Source of the DNA: an uncultured Prevotellaceae bacterium
GTDB taxonomy: Bacteria > Bacteroidota > Bacteroidia > Bacteroidales > Bacteroidaceae
Length of the DNA: 51,779 bases
Assembly: GCA_900314985.1 (NCBI GenBank)
Contig: OMXL01000014.1
Coordinates: 1-51,779, forward strand
Reading direction: 5' to 3'
Both the position numbers and the translations under genes were made by a program. Position 1 is the stretch's first letter. Every line of letters begins with the position of its first letter. Below, in pieces: positions 1 through 11,331 of this stretch. The notes below the pieces were generated by a model. That model had not been told where the DNA came from. It made no database searches and saw nothing but the letters and a program-made list of their open reading frames with translations.

Positions 1-127
1 CATCGTGTTCACCCCCGAGCGCTCTACCGACGCTGCCGGCAACCGCGTGAAGCAGTTCCTGCAGGGAGCGAAGTGCGAAGAGCTGCCTGAGAACAAGGTC
101 GAGAAGGACGTGCAGGCAGGCGATTAA
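1..127 (+). CDS. C-terminal end of an unidentified protein (cut by window start)
   Basis: An open frame runs in from the left edge and ends at TAA 125-127, giving about 41 residues (start IVFTPERSTDAAGNR, end KVEKDVQAGD). The reading is supported by codon use like that of neighbouring genes and by a hairpin terminator starting about 20 bases after the stop. The tail is hydrophilic with no membrane segment. I do not recognise the family, and the fragment is too short to assign a function. Confidence 0.55.
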   Translation, partial: IVFTPERSTDAAGNRVKQFLQGAKCEELPENKVEKDVQAGD

Positions 128-147
128 TCGACTGAGTGGAAAGAGGA

Positions 148-196
148 AAGAGGCGGTTGACTGTGATGGTCGGCCGCCTCTTGTTTCTTGTTTCTT
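148..196 (+). terminator. Rho-independent-type terminator
   Basis: A 9-bp perfect stem (AAGAGGCGG at 148-156 with CCGCCTCTT at 174-182) is followed by a T-rich stretch (gtttcttgtttctt). It follows the stop of the partial plus-strand gene and separates it from the convergent regulator gene that ends at 210. Confidence 0.75.
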
Positions 197-209
197 ATCT
201 CTTGAATTC

Positions 210-1169
210 TTACAGCTTCACGCTACTGATATCTACCAGGCCATTGACGATGGCGTAGATGGTGAGGCCGGCAGGAGAATGGATTTGTAGCTTGCGGGCA
301 ATGTTGCGACGATGGGTGATGACGGTATTGACCGAGATGAACAGGCGGTCGGCAATCTCCTTGTTCTGCAGACCCTGCACCACGCCGATGATGACGTCGC
401 GCTCGCGGTCGGAGAGTGCCTCGCCAGAGTCTTGTCCACCCTTGAAGACCATCGACGAGATGTTCTTGGTGACGTCGTCCTGCTTCAGACGCTGTTCCAT
501 GCGACGGATGGCAGGGGTGAAGATGTGGTCTTCGACGTCGGCATGCTGTTGCAGCCACTCCTCGTTGTTATAGATGTCGTAGAGCGTGGCGGTGAGTTTG
601 CTGTTCAGGTGGGCATCGCCAGGCAGATACTTAATAATGAGGAGCTTCAGCTCGCGCAACTTCTTGTCGGCCGAAGCGTGGTGCTTGGAGAACATCTCGA
701 CGTTATAGTTAGGCAAGGGCTGACCGTCGATGAGCGACTGCACATAAGGGAACAGCGTCTTCTCTTCGTACTTCATGTGGCGGCGAATCTCCTGTGCATA
801 CTCGTCGTAGAAGCGTAACATGAGCTGGCCAAGGGCATCGTCGCCATTGATGCTCTCCTGCAGTTCCCTGCGGATGAAGGGCAGCTGGAAGTCAAGGTAG
901 TAGCGGTGGCTGGCCTCCAGGTAGTGCAACAGGGTGGGCACGCTGATGCGCTCGTCGCTATCGTCGATGGCGTAGTTGTTGATGGTGTAGTTGACCACGG
1001 CCAGGAAGGTGTAGCAGTCAACACGATTCAGCTGACAGGTCTCTTCCACGGTCTTGTCGCCAAAGCCCAGATTGATGCCGAAGCTGCTCAATGCCTGCAG
1101 CACGCTATAGTTGTCCTTGATGAGCGTAATCATGCGATCCTGTGGCTCATACATCTTCACATTCTTCAT
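210..1169 (-). CDS. Hemerythrin-like / LuxR-type HTH fusion regulator
   Basis: A 319-residue one-piece regulator. Residues about 15-60 resemble the N-terminal helical domain of ScdA/RIC iron-sulfur repair proteins, but the usual Cys-Cys pair is replaced (FGINLGFGDKT). Residues about 75-225 look like a hemerythrin HHE four-helix bundle with candidate iron ligands H82, H88, H131-x3-E135, H163/H164 and H209-x3-E213. Residues about 250-315 form a LuxR/FixJ DNA-binding domain (LSDRERDV, then IADRLFISVNTV). Inference: a cytoplasmic sensor of oxygen, nitric oxide or iron state acting directly on transcription. It stands alone, convergent with the gene to its left, with its own promoter at 1191-1221. 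The domain reading is firm; the signal sensed is unknown. Confidence 0.85.
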   Translation of the reverse strand: MKNVKMYEPQDRMITLIKDNYSVLQALSSFGINLGFGDKTVEETCQLNRVDCYTFLAVVNYTINNYAIDDSDERISVPTLLHYLEASHRYYLDFQLPFIRRELQESINGDDALGQLMLRFYDEYAQEIRRHMKYEEKTLFPYVQSLIDGQPLPNYNVEMFSKHHASADKKLRELKLLIIKYLPGDAHLNSKLTATLYDIYNNEEWLQQHADVEDHIFTPAIRRMEQRLKQDDVTKNISSMVFKGGQDSGEALSDRERDVIIGVVQGLQNKEIADRLFISVNTVITHRRNIARKLQIHSPAGLTIYAIVNGLVDISSVKL

Positions 1170-1190
1170 ACCTATTATATATTAACGCTG

Positions 1191-1221
1191 CAAAAGTAAT
1201 CATTTCCGATGAACCTTGCAA
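1191..1221 (-). promoter_or_regulatory. Bacteroidetes-type promoter of the hemerythrin-LuxR gene
   Basis: On the minus strand a -7 box TACTTTTG (1191-1198) is preceded by TTG (1219-1221) with a 20-base spacer, matching the TTG-N19/20-TAnnTTTG form. The gene starts 22 bases downstream. Confidence 0.6.
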
Positions 1222-1254
1222 TAGTCTGAAACAAATTTCATCATTATTAGGTAG

Positions 1255-1290
1255 AGGAGTTAAAGAAGTTAAAGGAGTTAAAGAAGTTAA
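1255..1290. repeat. 9-bp tandem tract (GTTAAAGAA/GTTAAAGGA)
   Basis: About four copies of a purine-rich 9-base unit lie between the divergent hemerythrin-LuxR gene and radA, just upstream of the radA promoter. No hairpin core is seen here. Confidence 0.75.
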
Positions 1291-1322
1291 CGACGTTAGT
1301 TAGTAGATTAAAAATAATTTTG

Positions 1323-1330
1323 TACCTTTG
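1323..1330 (+). promoter_or_regulatory. -7 box of the radA promoter
   Basis: TACCTTTG matches the Bacteroidetes -7 consensus TAnnTTTG and ends only 9 bases before the radA ATG, implying a very short leader. No clear TTG box is seen at the expected distance. Confidence 0.5.
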
Positions 1331-1339
1331 TAGGCAGCT

Positions 1340-2785
1340 ATGGCAAACAAGGAGAAGATCATGTATGTCTGCGACAACTGCGGACAGGAGTCGGCAAAAT
1401 GGATAGGCAAATGTCCTGCGTGCGGCCAGTGGAACACGTTCAAAGAGATAAAAACCACGCCCCAACCCACCTCCAAAGGGAGAGGGGGATTTAGCAATAG
1501 CGGTGGTATTTCTGACAGAGGACGTGATACCGCTAAGGTGCTGCGCCTGAAGGACATCTCGTCGCACGACGACCCGCGCATCGATATGCACGACGCGGAG
1601 CTGAACCGCGTGCTGGGTGGTGGACTGGTGCCTGGCAGCATTGTGCTGTTAGGTGGTGAACCAGGCATCGGCAAGTCGACGCTGTCGCTGCAGACCATGC
1701 TCCAGCTGACAGACAAGCGGGTGCTGTACGTCAGCGGTGAGGAGAGCGCCCACCAGCTGAAGATGAGAGCGGAGAGACTTAGCCTCTCCCCAACCCTCTC
1801 CAAAGGGAGAGGGAGTTCTGAAGCGCAATCCATTTCCCAATTGGATAATTTTCTCTTGCTCTGCGAAAACTCGCTGGAGGCCGTCTTCGACCATATCAAG
1901 GAGGTGCAACCCGAGGTGGTGGTGGTGGACTCCATACAGACCATCTCGACCGAGGACGTGGAGTCGAGTGCTGGTTCCATTGCCCAGGTGCGCGAGTGTG
2001 CCTCCGCCCTACTCCGCTTTGCCAAGACCAGCGGCGTGCCCGTCATCTTGATTGGTCACATCACCAAGGAGGGCACGTTGGCAGGCCCCAAAATCTTGGA
2101 GCATATCGTCGATACGGTCATCCAGTTTGAGGGTGATCAGCACTATATGTATCGCATTCTGCGAAGCATTAAGAATCGATTCGGAAGTACCTCGGAATTA
2201 GGCATTTATGAAATGCAGCAAACAGGACTGCGACAGGTCAGCAACCCCTCAGAATTGCTGCTGACAGAAGACCACGACGGACTCAGCGGCGTAGCCATCA
2301 GCTCGGCCATTGAGGGCGTGCGACCCTTCCTGGTAGAGACGCAGGCGCTGGTATCGTCGGCCGCCTACGGCACCCCTCAGCGCTCAGCTACGGGCTTCGA
2401 CCAGCGTCGACTGAACATGCTGTTGGCCGTGTTGGAGAAGCGCGTGGGCTTCAAGCTGATGCAGAAGGATGTGTTCCTGAATATCGCCGGTGGTCTGCGC
2501 GTCACGGACATGGCCATGGACCTGAGCGTCATTGCCGCCGTGCTGTCGAGCAATGTCGATACGCCCATCGAGGAGGGCTGGTGCATGGCTGGCGAGGTGG
2601 GACTCTCTGGCGAGGTGCGCCCCGTAGCTCGTATCGAACAGCGCATCAGCGAGGCCGAGAAGTTAGGATTCCAGCATATCATCATCCCGAAATACAATCT
2701 CAGCGGGCTGAACCGTAAGAAGTTCAACATCGAGCTGGTGCCGGTAAGAAAGGTGGAAGAGGCGCTGAGGGCACTGTTTGGGTAA
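1340..2785 (+). CDS. radA: DNA repair protein RadA (Sms)
   Basis: A RecA-like ATPase/helicase that helps branch migration and processing of recombination intermediates. The 481-residue product has the full layout: a C4 zinc finger (C11, C14, C25, C28), a Walker A loop at 105-114 (GGEPGIGKST), the RadA-specific KNRFG motif near residue 275, and a Lon-protease-like C-terminal domain. Two copies of the GC-rich palindrome are inserted in frame: one at residues about 39-51, between zinc finger and ATPase, and one at about 147-160, after the conserved KMRAERL stretch. Both read as PT-x-SKGRG, and both fall where RadA proteins normally vary, so function is probably kept. It converges on queC with only 18 bases between the stops. 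Confidence 0.97.
   Translation: MANKEKIMYVCDNCGQESAKWIGKCPACGQWNTFKEIKTTPQPTSKGRGGFSNSGGISDRGRDTAKVLRLKDISSHDDPRIDMHDAELNRVLGGGLVPGSIVLLGGEPGIGKSTLSLQTMLQLTDKRVLYVSGEESAHQLKMRAERLSLSPTLSKGRGSSEAQSISQLDNFLLLCENSLEAVFDHIKEVQPEVVVVDSIQTISTEDVESSAGSIAQVRECASALLRFAKTSGVPVILIGHITKEGTLAGPKILEHIVDTVIQFEGDQHYMYRILRSIKNRFGSTSELGIYEMQQTGLRQVSNPSELLLTEDHDGLSGVAISSAIEGVRPFLVETQALVSSAAYGTPQRSATGFDQRRLNMLLAVLEKRVGFKLMQKDVFLNIAGGLRVTDMAMDLSVIAAVLSSNVDTPIEEGWCMAGEVGLSGEVRPVARIEQRISEAEKLGFQHIIIPKYNLSGLNRKKFNIELVPVRKVEEALRALFG
1457..1492 (+). repeat. GC-rich palindromic element, copy P1 (inside radA)
   Basis: A CCCCAACCCACCTCC / AAA / GGGAGAGGGGG palindrome, read in frame as PTSKGRGG between the radA zinc finger and ATPase domain. 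Same family as P2-P8. Confidence 0.85.
1782..1820 (+). repeat. GC-rich palindromic element, copy P2 (inside radA)
   Basis: A CTCTCCCCAACCCTCTCC / AAA / GGGAGAGGG palindrome, read in frame as SPTLSKGRG. It is in the same orientation and reading frame as P1, 325 bases further on. Confidence 0.85.
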
Positions 2786-2786
2786 G

Positions 2787-2799
2787 GAGCCTACCCCCA
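2787..2799 (+). repeat. Half copy of the GC-rich palindrome
   Basis: GAGCCTACCCCC matches one shoulder of the palindromic family (the GCCTACCCCC part) but lacks the CCCCTCCC/GGGAGGGG stem. It lies in the 18-base gap between the convergent radA and queC stops. Confidence 0.45.
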
Positions 2800-2803
2800 G
2801 ACA

Positions 2804-3457
2804 TCAGACATCATACTTCGTCTTGTCATCTACGCCTGCTAATTCGAAGGCTTCGCGACGCTCGACGCAGGTGCCGCACTTGCCACAATGGTGGTCGCCA
2901 CCCTTGTAGCACGACCACGTCTTGCTGTAGTCGATGCCCAGGGCCTTGCCACGACGGGCAATGTCGGCCTTGGTGATGTTGGTATAGGGTGAGCGCAGAT
3001 GGACGTTGACGTAGGTGCCAGCAGCGGCCGCCTGGTCGAAGGCATCGACAAACTCGGGACGACAGTCGGGATAGATGGTGTGGTCGCCACCGTGGTTGGC
3101 CATCATGACGTATTTCAGGCCGTTAGACTCAGCCACACCCACGGCAATGGACAGCATGATGCCATTGCGGAAGGGTACCACCGTCGACTTCATATTCTCG
3201 TCGGCATAGTGACCCTCGGGAATCTCCTCGCCACCCTCCAACAGCGAACTCTTAAAGTACTTGGTCATGAAGTCCAGGGGAATGACGACATGCTTGATGC
3301 CCAACTGTTGACAATGCCACTGGGCAAAGGGAATCTCGCGGGCATTGTGCTTAGAACCATAGTCGAACGAGATAGCCAGGGCGATGCGCTCCTGCTCGTC
3401 GTATAACAAGGTGACGCTATCTACGCCACCACTCAGAATCAATACGCTGTCTTTCAT
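2804..3457 (-). CDS. queC: 7-cyano-7-deazaguanine synthase QueC
   Basis: Converts 7-carboxy-7-deazaguanine to preQ0 using ATP and ammonia, in the queuosine tRNA modification pathway. The 217-residue product has the PP-loop SGGVDS at residues 9-14 and, near the C-terminus, the zinc-binding Cys cluster (SCYKGGDHHCGKCGTC), both diagnostic. Its ATG lies one base after the wecB stop, so the two are almost certainly co-transcribed. No other queuosine gene and no preQ1 riboswitch is seen nearby. Confidence 0.97.
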   Translation of the reverse strand: MKDSVLILSGGVDSVTLLYDEQERIALAISFDYGSKHNAREIPFAQWHCQQLGIKHVVIPLDFMTKYFKSSLLEGGEEIPEGHYADENMKSTVVPFRNGIMLSIAVGVAESNGLKYVMMANHGGDHTIYPDCRPEFVDAFDQAAAAGTYVNVHLRSPYTNITKADIARRGKALGIDYSKTWSCYKGGDHHCGKCGTCVERREAFELAGVDDKTKYDV

Positions 3458-3458
3458 A

Positions 3459-4544
3459 TTACGCCATCAGGATTTGTACGATACGTTCTGCGGTGCGGCC
3501 GTCCCAACGATCGGGCAGCGACGACGCCTTCCACTGGCCACTAACCATCTCCTTCAAGGCGCTACGCAGCTTGTCGGCATCCTCGCCCACCAGCACGTTG
3601 GTGCCCAGCTTGACGGTCTCGTTATGCTCGGTATAGGAGTTGAGCGTGATGCAGGGAACGTGGTTGAAGGTAGCCTCCTCAGCGACGTTGCCCGAGTCGG
3701 TAATGATGCCCATAGCATGACTGGTCAGATAGCCGAAGTCGAGGTAGCTTAATGAATTGAGAATTCTCTCTTCGAGAGTGTGGCGTTGCGAGGAGAATTG
3801 AGAATTGAGAATCTTCACCGTTTCAAGGGCACGACCACGCAGCGGAGCGATGACGGGGATGTCGCCAGCGACCTCGCTGACGGCAGCGAGCATGCGCTTC
3901 AGGTTGTCCTCGTCGGCCAGCAGAGCCTTGCGGTTGATGGTGAATACCAGGTAGCGGCCGTCCTCAATGCCGTCGAGACAGGCGGGACGCGTCCAGCGGT
4001 CGTGGTTATAGCGCAGGGTATCCATCAGGATGTTGCCCACCATATAGATCTTGTGGTTCTCGGCACCTTCGCGCGTAGCAATGCTGCTGGAGCCTACGCC
4101 AGCGGTAAACAGCAGGTCGCTGAGACCATCGATGACCAGGCGGTTAATCTCCTTAGGCATCGAGATATCGAACGAGCGCGTGCCAGCCACCAGATGGGCC
4201 AAGCGAAGGCCACGCTTCTTGGTAACAATAGCGGCAGCCATGGTTGATGCGAGGTCGTCGACCACGATGACGGTGTCCGTCTCGTGCTGTTCGAGATAGC
4301 GTTCAAACTCGGCCATCACCCTACCCGTCAGTTCGTTGAGGTTCTCGCAGTCAACGCCCAAGAAGACGTCGGGACGCTGAATCTGCAGGTCGCTGAAGAG
4401 CGAAGGCTCCAGCGTGGGATCGTCGGCAGTACCGGCATAGACCAGCTGATATTGACAGTTTTCTGTACGCTCAATAGCACGGATGAGCGGAGCAACCTTG
4501 ATGAAATTGGGACGTGCGCCCGTAAAGATACAGATGTTCTTCAT
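3459..4544 (-). CDS. wecB: UDP-N-acetylglucosamine 2-epimerase (non-hydrolysing)
   Basis: Interconverts UDP-GlcNAc and UDP-ManNAc for surface polysaccharide synthesis in the cytoplasm. The 361-residue product starts with the family's GARPNFIKVAPL motif and has the TDSGNVAEEATF stretch near residue 295, the UDP-binding region of GT-B-fold epimerases. Residues about 244-264 are foreign: they come from a heptamer tract (GAATTGA) carrying hairpin core A, read as ILNSQFSSQRHTLEERILNS, just before the conserved SYLDF. Insertion there replaces a loop, so activity may be kept. It is 16 bases downstream of the lipoprotein gene and 1 base upstream of queC. Confidence 0.93.
   Translation of the reverse strand: MKNICIFTGARPNFIKVAPLIRAIERTENCQYQLVYAGTADDPTLEPSLFSDLQIQRPDVFLGVDCENLNELTGRVMAEFERYLEQHETDTVIVVDDLASTMAAAIVTKKRGLRLAHLVAGTRSFDISMPKEINRLVIDGLSDLLFTAGVGSSSIATREGAENHKIYMVGNILMDTLRYNHDRWTRPACLDGIEDGRYLVFTINRKALLADEDNLKRMLAAVSEVAGDIPVIAPLRGRALETVKILNSQFSSQRHTLEERILNSLSYLDFGYLTSHAMGIITDSGNVAEEATFNHVPCITLNSYTEHNETVKLGTNVLVGEDADKLRSALKEMVSGQWKASSLPDRWDGRTAERIVQILMA
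3753..3812 (-). repeat. Heptamer tract with hairpin core A (inside wecB)
   Basis: On the minus strand, GAATTGA-type heptamers flank a core reading CGCAACGCCACAC followed by a short hairpin (TCTC GAA GAGA). The same GCCACAC core occurs at 19725, 24607, 26254 and 32431. Here the whole unit is translated in frame. Confidence 0.8.
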
Positions 4545-4560
4545 TGTTTTCCTATATTCC

Positions 4561-5856
4561 TCATTGTATGTTTCCTATTTTCTTTTCGTATGCTGGCGAC
4601 TCCTCCTTCAGTCGGAAGTCGTATATCATGTTATCCTCATCAACCAGGATAAAGTGTTTCTTGCCCTGTATGTCGTCGTCTTTCTTCTCCCAGATGACGT
4701 CCTTGAAAAACTGAGTATCCTCGGGAACGACAGTTCGCAACAAGCAATTGGCAAAGCTGTATTTCGAGTTTTCGTCTACCTCTCCCTCAATGACGTCCTC
4801 TGCATAGCCCGTGACGAGTGTGTTCGAGCAGGTCAGTGAGAAAACTTGTTCCGAGGGTTCGAAACGCAAGGCGAAACCACGATTGGCAGACAGCGGATAG
4901 AACTGTGCCAACGTGACGTGATCGAGAGTCGCTTGGCACCCCAAGAGTGTCAGACAGTCTTTCAGTGTGTTCGACAGCGTGCTGTATTGGATATCAACCA
5001 CACAGTCGTGTGCCCAGAGACCAGACCCTTTACAGTTATGGACGGTAGAGCCAGAAAGGACGACAGTAGTGGTGTCGGCCACGATGCCGTCCATCGCATT
5101 ACGCAGTTCACTATCAAGGAGTAGACAGCCTACAGCATGGGGGTTGACGGTGATACCCTTCCACTGCCCACTGACGCGGTCATAGGGCAAGTAGTCAAAC
5201 ATGTGGTCAAGGCGGTCGCCGCGAAGCAGACTATTCTCAACGGTGAGTGCACCATCGACCGTGATGCCTGCACCATCATGGAAGTATAACTCGGTATTCT
5301 TAATCGTTAGCATAGCATCCTTAGCAACATTGATGCCGCCATAGACCACAATGGGCGTAGCCGACTCGATGGTCTGGTCGGCGGTGACGTCAACCGTCTG
5401 CCACAGTTCGGCATTCCAGCTGTAGGTACGCAGATTGACGCGCTGCTCTACCCCACTCTCCAGCGTAAACAGCAGATTGTCCTCCACCAGTTGTGGGTCG
5501 GGCGACTGATTCTCGAAGGCCGTGACCTCGACGAAGACGCGGAGGCTGTCGCCCTGACGAATCTCCAGGTTGTTGACCACAGGATTAAGGTAGCTGCCAT
5601 CGACATTGACGCGGAAGCCCGACTGTCCGCTACGCTCCAAGCGTACTGAGCGCAGGCGCAGACCATCGCCCGACTGGTTGTGCACCCAAAAGGTGTAGGT
5701 AGCCGACGGGACGGTGGCAAAGAGGGTGTCCATGCGCACGGTATCGGTGGTAAACGTCAGCCGATGACTACGGTCTGTCGTGAACGAGTCATTATCAGAA
5801 CAGGCCGTCAACAAAGTCAGCGCTGCTATGAGGAAAAAGAAAATCCGCTTTATCAT
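4561..5856 (-). CDS. Lipoprotein with predicted right-handed beta-helix fold
   Basis: A surface or periplasmic lipoprotein of 431 residues. I chose the ATG at 5856 because it is followed at once by a lipoprotein signal (MIKRIFFFLIAALTLLTAC, lipid-bearing Cys at about residue 19); the longer frame to 5916 adds 20 atypical residues and runs into the rubrerythrin stop. Residues about 30-130 look like a beta-sandwich (NQSGDGLRLRSVRLERSG). Residues about 150-330 hold repeated strand-turn units (for example GGINVAKDAMLTIKNTELYFHDGAGITVDGAL, described here by its pattern) of the kind seen in parallel beta-helices. No catalytic motif was recognised. It is the first gene of a group with wecB and queC. 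Confidence 0.8.
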   Translation of the reverse strand: MIKRIFFFLIAALTLLTACSDNDSFTTDRSHRLTFTTDTVRMDTLFATVPSATYTFWVHNQSGDGLRLRSVRLERSGQSGFRVNVDGSYLNPVVNNLEIRQGDSLRVFVEVTAFENQSPDPQLVEDNLLFTLESGVEQRVNLRTYSWNAELWQTVDVTADQTIESATPIVVYGGINVAKDAMLTIKNTELYFHDGAGITVDGALTVENSLLRGDRLDHMFDYLPYDRVSGQWKGITVNPHAVGCLLLDSELRNAMDGIVADTTTVVLSGSTVHNCKGSGLWAHDCVVDIQYSTLSNTLKDCLTLLGCQATLDHVTLAQFYPLSANRGFALRFEPSEQVFSLTCSNTLVTGYAEDVIEGEVDENSKYSFANCLLRTVVPEDTQFFKDVIWEKKDDDIQGKKHFILVDEDNMIYDFRLKEESPAYEKKIGNIQ

Positions 5857-5879
5857 ATATTGATAAAACGGACTTTTCC

Positions 5880-5915
5880 TCATAATATTATGCATTATGC
5901 ATAAATAATCATGCA
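5880..5915. repeat. ATGCATT-type heptamer/palindromic tract
   Basis: Copies of a TATGCAT/ATGCATT heptamer in the 59-base gap between the rubrerythrin stop and the lipoprotein start. The sequence is also self-complementary. Confidence 0.5.
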
Positions 5916-6470
5916 TTACTTGAAATAGCGCTTCAGCAGACCAGCAAAGCCGGCACCATGACGGGCCTCATCCTTTGCCATCTCGTGAACGGTATCGTGG
6001 ATAGCGTCGAAGCCAGCAGCCTTGGCATTCTTGGCAATGCGGAACTTATCCTCGCAAGCACCAGCCTCAGCAGCAGCACGCTTCTCCAGATTGGTTTTGG
6101 TATCCCAAACGCACTCGCCCAGCAACTCAGCGAAACGAGAAGCATGGTCAGCCTCCTCGAAAGCATAGCGCTTGAAGGCCTCAGCAATCTCGGGATAGCC
6201 CTCGCGATCGGCCTGACGAGCCATAGCCAGATACATTCCAACCTCGCCACACTCACCATTGAAGTGGTTGCGCAGGTCCTGAATCATCTCTTCGCTGACA
6301 CCCTCGGGCTTACCGTCACCAATCTTATGAACGGTAGCGTAGGTCATATCAGCATCGTCCTTCAGTTCAGAGAACTTAGAGGCAGGAGCCTTACAAATGG
6401 GGCACTTCTCGGGAGCAGCATCGCCTTCGTAGATATATCCACAAACGGCGCAGATAAACTTTTTCTTCAT
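5916..6470 (-). CDS. Reverse rubrerythrin (rubredoxin-first peroxidase)
   Basis: A cytoplasmic non-heme iron protein that reduces hydrogen peroxide, and perhaps oxygen, in anaerobes. The 184-residue product has a rubredoxin domain at the N-terminus (C7, C10, C23, C26; [12 protein letters not shown]) followed by a ferritin-like di-iron domain from about residue 55 ([26 protein letters not shown]). This order is the reverse of classical rubrerythrin. Bacteroidales genomes often label such proteins NADH peroxidase. It has its own promoter at 6517-6547. Confidence 0.95.
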   Translation of the reverse strand: MKKKFICAVCGYIYEGDAAPEKCPICKAPASKFSELKDDADMTYATVHKIGDGKPEGVSEEMIQDLRNHFNGECGEVGMYLAMARQADREGYPEIAEAFKRYAFEEADHASRFAELLGECVWDTKTNLEKRAAAEAGACEDKFRIAKNAKAAGFDAIHDTVHEMAKDEARHGAGFAGLLKRYFK

Positions 6471-6516
6471 AAATGAAAGTATTTGTTTAGTTAGTAAAAA
6501 ATGGATTATCTCTTTG

Positions 6517-6547
6517 CAAAGATACGCAGAAAAAATAAATCCCCCAA
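6517..6547 (-). promoter_or_regulatory. Promoter of the rubrerythrin gene
   Basis: On the minus strand, TATCTTTG (6517-6524) is preceded by TTG (6545-6547) at a 20-base distance. The upstream box overlaps the terminator stem of the SGNH operon. Confidence 0.6.
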
Positions 6548-6560
6548 ATGTTTTGGAGGA
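6527..6560 (-). terminator. Terminator of the fur-purA-hisS-SGNH operon
   Basis: On the minus strand CCTCCAAAA-CA-TTTGGGGG forms a hairpin followed by ATTTATTTTTT. It lies 17-50 bases after the stop of the SGNH gene, the last gene of the operon. Confidence 0.75.
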
Positions 6561-6576
6561 ATTTATTTGTAATCTG

Positions 6577-7457
6577 TTATTTTTCCATCTTACAGGGCTT
6601 GTCGTTGGTGCGATACTTCGTCAACAACGGAATCTCCTGACAGAGGGCATCGGCCAGCAACTTGGCTACCTGATGGGCTCCATAGATGTTGTAATGGGTA
6701 TTGTCCTGACGACCATCGGGCAAGGCGGGATGTTCGCCGGGCTTATACCACATATGGAGTTTCTTGGAACCCTCTGGGCCTAAGCTCTGCTCCAAGTCGT
6801 GGGTAATCTTGTTGGCATCGATGAAGAGGGCGTGCATTCGCTGTGCTACATCGCGCGGAGCAACGGCATAGAGACCGTGGGTATCAAGCAGAACCTCCCC
6901 CGACCCCTCCAAAGGGAGGGGGGCTTCCATTGCAGTAGTGTTGCGTAGTGCCTCGTCATCAATTTGGGTGCCCATCGGTTCTCCCTTCCCTTTGGAGGCG
7001 TCGGGGGAGGCCTGCCAGTTTCGGCGTGCCACGCAGTTCATGACCACGGGGATGCCGCCATGTTCGCGCGTCTCACGAATGAACTTGGCATAGTTGTAGT
7101 CGAACGTAGAACCTGGATCGGTATGACGGGCTGGCTGTGGCTTCTCGTCATTATGTCCAAACTGGATGATGACATAGTCGCCAGGCTGTAGCTTGTCGAG
7201 CACTTTCTGCCAGCGGCCTTCATCGATAAAACTCTTCGATGAGCGTCCGTTAACCGCATGATTATCAACACGAATAAACGTCTCGTCGAAGTAACACTGC
7301 AGCGCCATTCCCCACCCTCGCTCAGGCGAACCCTTGGAGAGGTCCTTCTTGGCTGCGGTGGAGTCGCCGATGATAAAGATAGTAGTAGTTTTCTGATTGG
7401 TGGCCGAGGTGCACAGCAGCACCAGGGCCATCAATACAGCAAGTAGTTTGATTTGTT

Positions 7458-7461
<4 letters not shown>
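6577..7461 (-). CDS. Secreted SGNH/GDSL hydrolase, rhamnogalacturonan acetylesterase-like
   Basis: Probably removes acetyl groups from plant polysaccharides. The 294-residue product has a short signal peptide (about residues 1-20) and all SGNH blocks: GDS with the nucleophile S34, NGRSS at 71-75, GHND with N104, and DNTH with D253 and H256. Residues about 150-191 have no counterpart in the family and are built from two facing copies of the GC-rich palindrome, read as SPDASKGKG and APLPLEGSG. They lie between block III and block V, so the active site could still form. The ATG overlaps the hisS stop by 4 bases (ATGA), so translation is coupled to a tRNA synthetase, an odd partner. Confidence 0.9.
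6893..6928 (+). repeat. GC-rich palindromic element, copy P3 (inside SGNH gene)
   Basis: A CCTCCCCCGACCCCTCC / AAA / GGGAGGGGGG palindrome. On the coding (minus) strand it reads [11 protein letters not shown]. Confidence 0.88.
6979..7014 (-). repeat. GC-rich palindromic element, copy P4 (inside SGNH gene)
   Basis: The same element in opposite orientation, 50 bases from P3 (CTCCCTTCCCTTTGGAGG and CGGGGGAGG). On the coding strand it reads SPDASKGKG, as P1 and P2 do in radA. Confidence 0.85.
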
Positions 7462-10598
<3,137 letters not shown>

Positions 10599-10628
10599 TT
10601 TATGTGGTTATAGTGGTTAAAAACCGCA

Positions 10629-10636
10629 CAAAATTA
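10629..10636 (-). promoter_or_regulatory. -7 box upstream of fur-purA-hisS operon
   Basis: Minus-strand TAATTTTG fits TAnnTTTG and lies 30 bases before the Fur-like ATG. No convincing TTG box was seen at 19-20 bases. Confidence 0.4.
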
Positions 10637-10668
10637 CTACTTTTTTTGGAGAAACAGGCAACATTTAT

Positions 10669-11331
10669 TTAAAAAAGTTCTAAATTGATGCTTTTCAACA
10701 CACTTTTTGCCATTCGCTCATAGACAAGACCCAATTCTGCAAAGCGCAACACACTCTGCATGGCTGCTTTACGCACCGACGAGAACGGACCTTGCAGGGC
10801 AGCTACCATCTGGTCGAGATACTCGTTGATGCCTCGCTCGTTGGGTTCCTGGTGGTTCATAAACAAACGGGTCAGCACATGGAAGCCACAGAGTTGGTCG
10901 TACTCCTTGTCGGAGGCTATCCACTGGTAGGCCTTCTCCGGCGCAAAGGGCAGATGCTGCCAGAGGTTGAAAGCGAGTTGTTCGGCAATCTCCTGCGAAG
11001 GGATCTGCTCCATCCAGATATCCACCACTTCGGGGAGTATCTGGTCGGCAGGCATCAGCATGGTAGCCAATATCTTACACTCACGGACATTCTCTTTCCA
11101 CAAGGCTATCGCCAAGTCGTATTGGCAGTTGGCAATTGGCTCTTGGCTGTTAGCAATTTCCTTGGCCATCTCCTGCAGGCGAGGCAATGTGGCACCCCAG
11201 TTGAGGTGATAGTTCAGTCCCTTGTCGCGCATAGACTGAGCGATGGAGCCATCCATCATCTGACGGAACGACTGCTTGATCTCCTTGACTTTATCTCTTA
11301 CATCATCCATCTTACATCTTACATCATCCAT
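10669..11331 (-). CDS. DNA alkylation repair protein (AlkD-like HEAT-repeat glycosylase)
   Basis: A HEAT-repeat protein of the AlkC/AlkD-type DNA alkylation repair family, which removes alkylated bases. The product is about 220 residues of helical repeats, with family-like WKENVRECKILATML and SVRKAAMQSVLRFAE segments. The start is uncertain: ATGs at 11358, 11346, 11331 and 11310 are all in frame and lie within a CATCTTA heptamer tract. I chose 11331 because it directly follows the peptidase stop. A second heptamer tract (TTGGCAA type) is read in frame as IANSQEPIANCQ at residues about 57-70. Confidence 0.82.
   Translation of the reverse strand: MDDVRCKMDDVRDKVKEIKQSFRQMMDGSIAQSMRDKGLNYHLNWGATLPRLQEMAKEIANSQEPIANCQYDLAIALWKENVRECKILATMLMPADQILPEVVDIWMEQIPSQEIAEQLAFNLWQHLPFAPEKAYQWIASDKEYDQLCGFHVLTRLFMNHQEPNERGINEYLDQMVAALQGPFSSVRKAAMQSVLRFAELGLVYERMAKSVLKSINLELF
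11121..11160 (-). repeat. TTGGCAA-type heptamer tract inside the AlkD-like gene
   Basis: Units TTGGCAG, TTGGCAA, TTGGCTC, TTGGCTG in tandem, read in frame on the minus strand. Confidence 0.75.
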
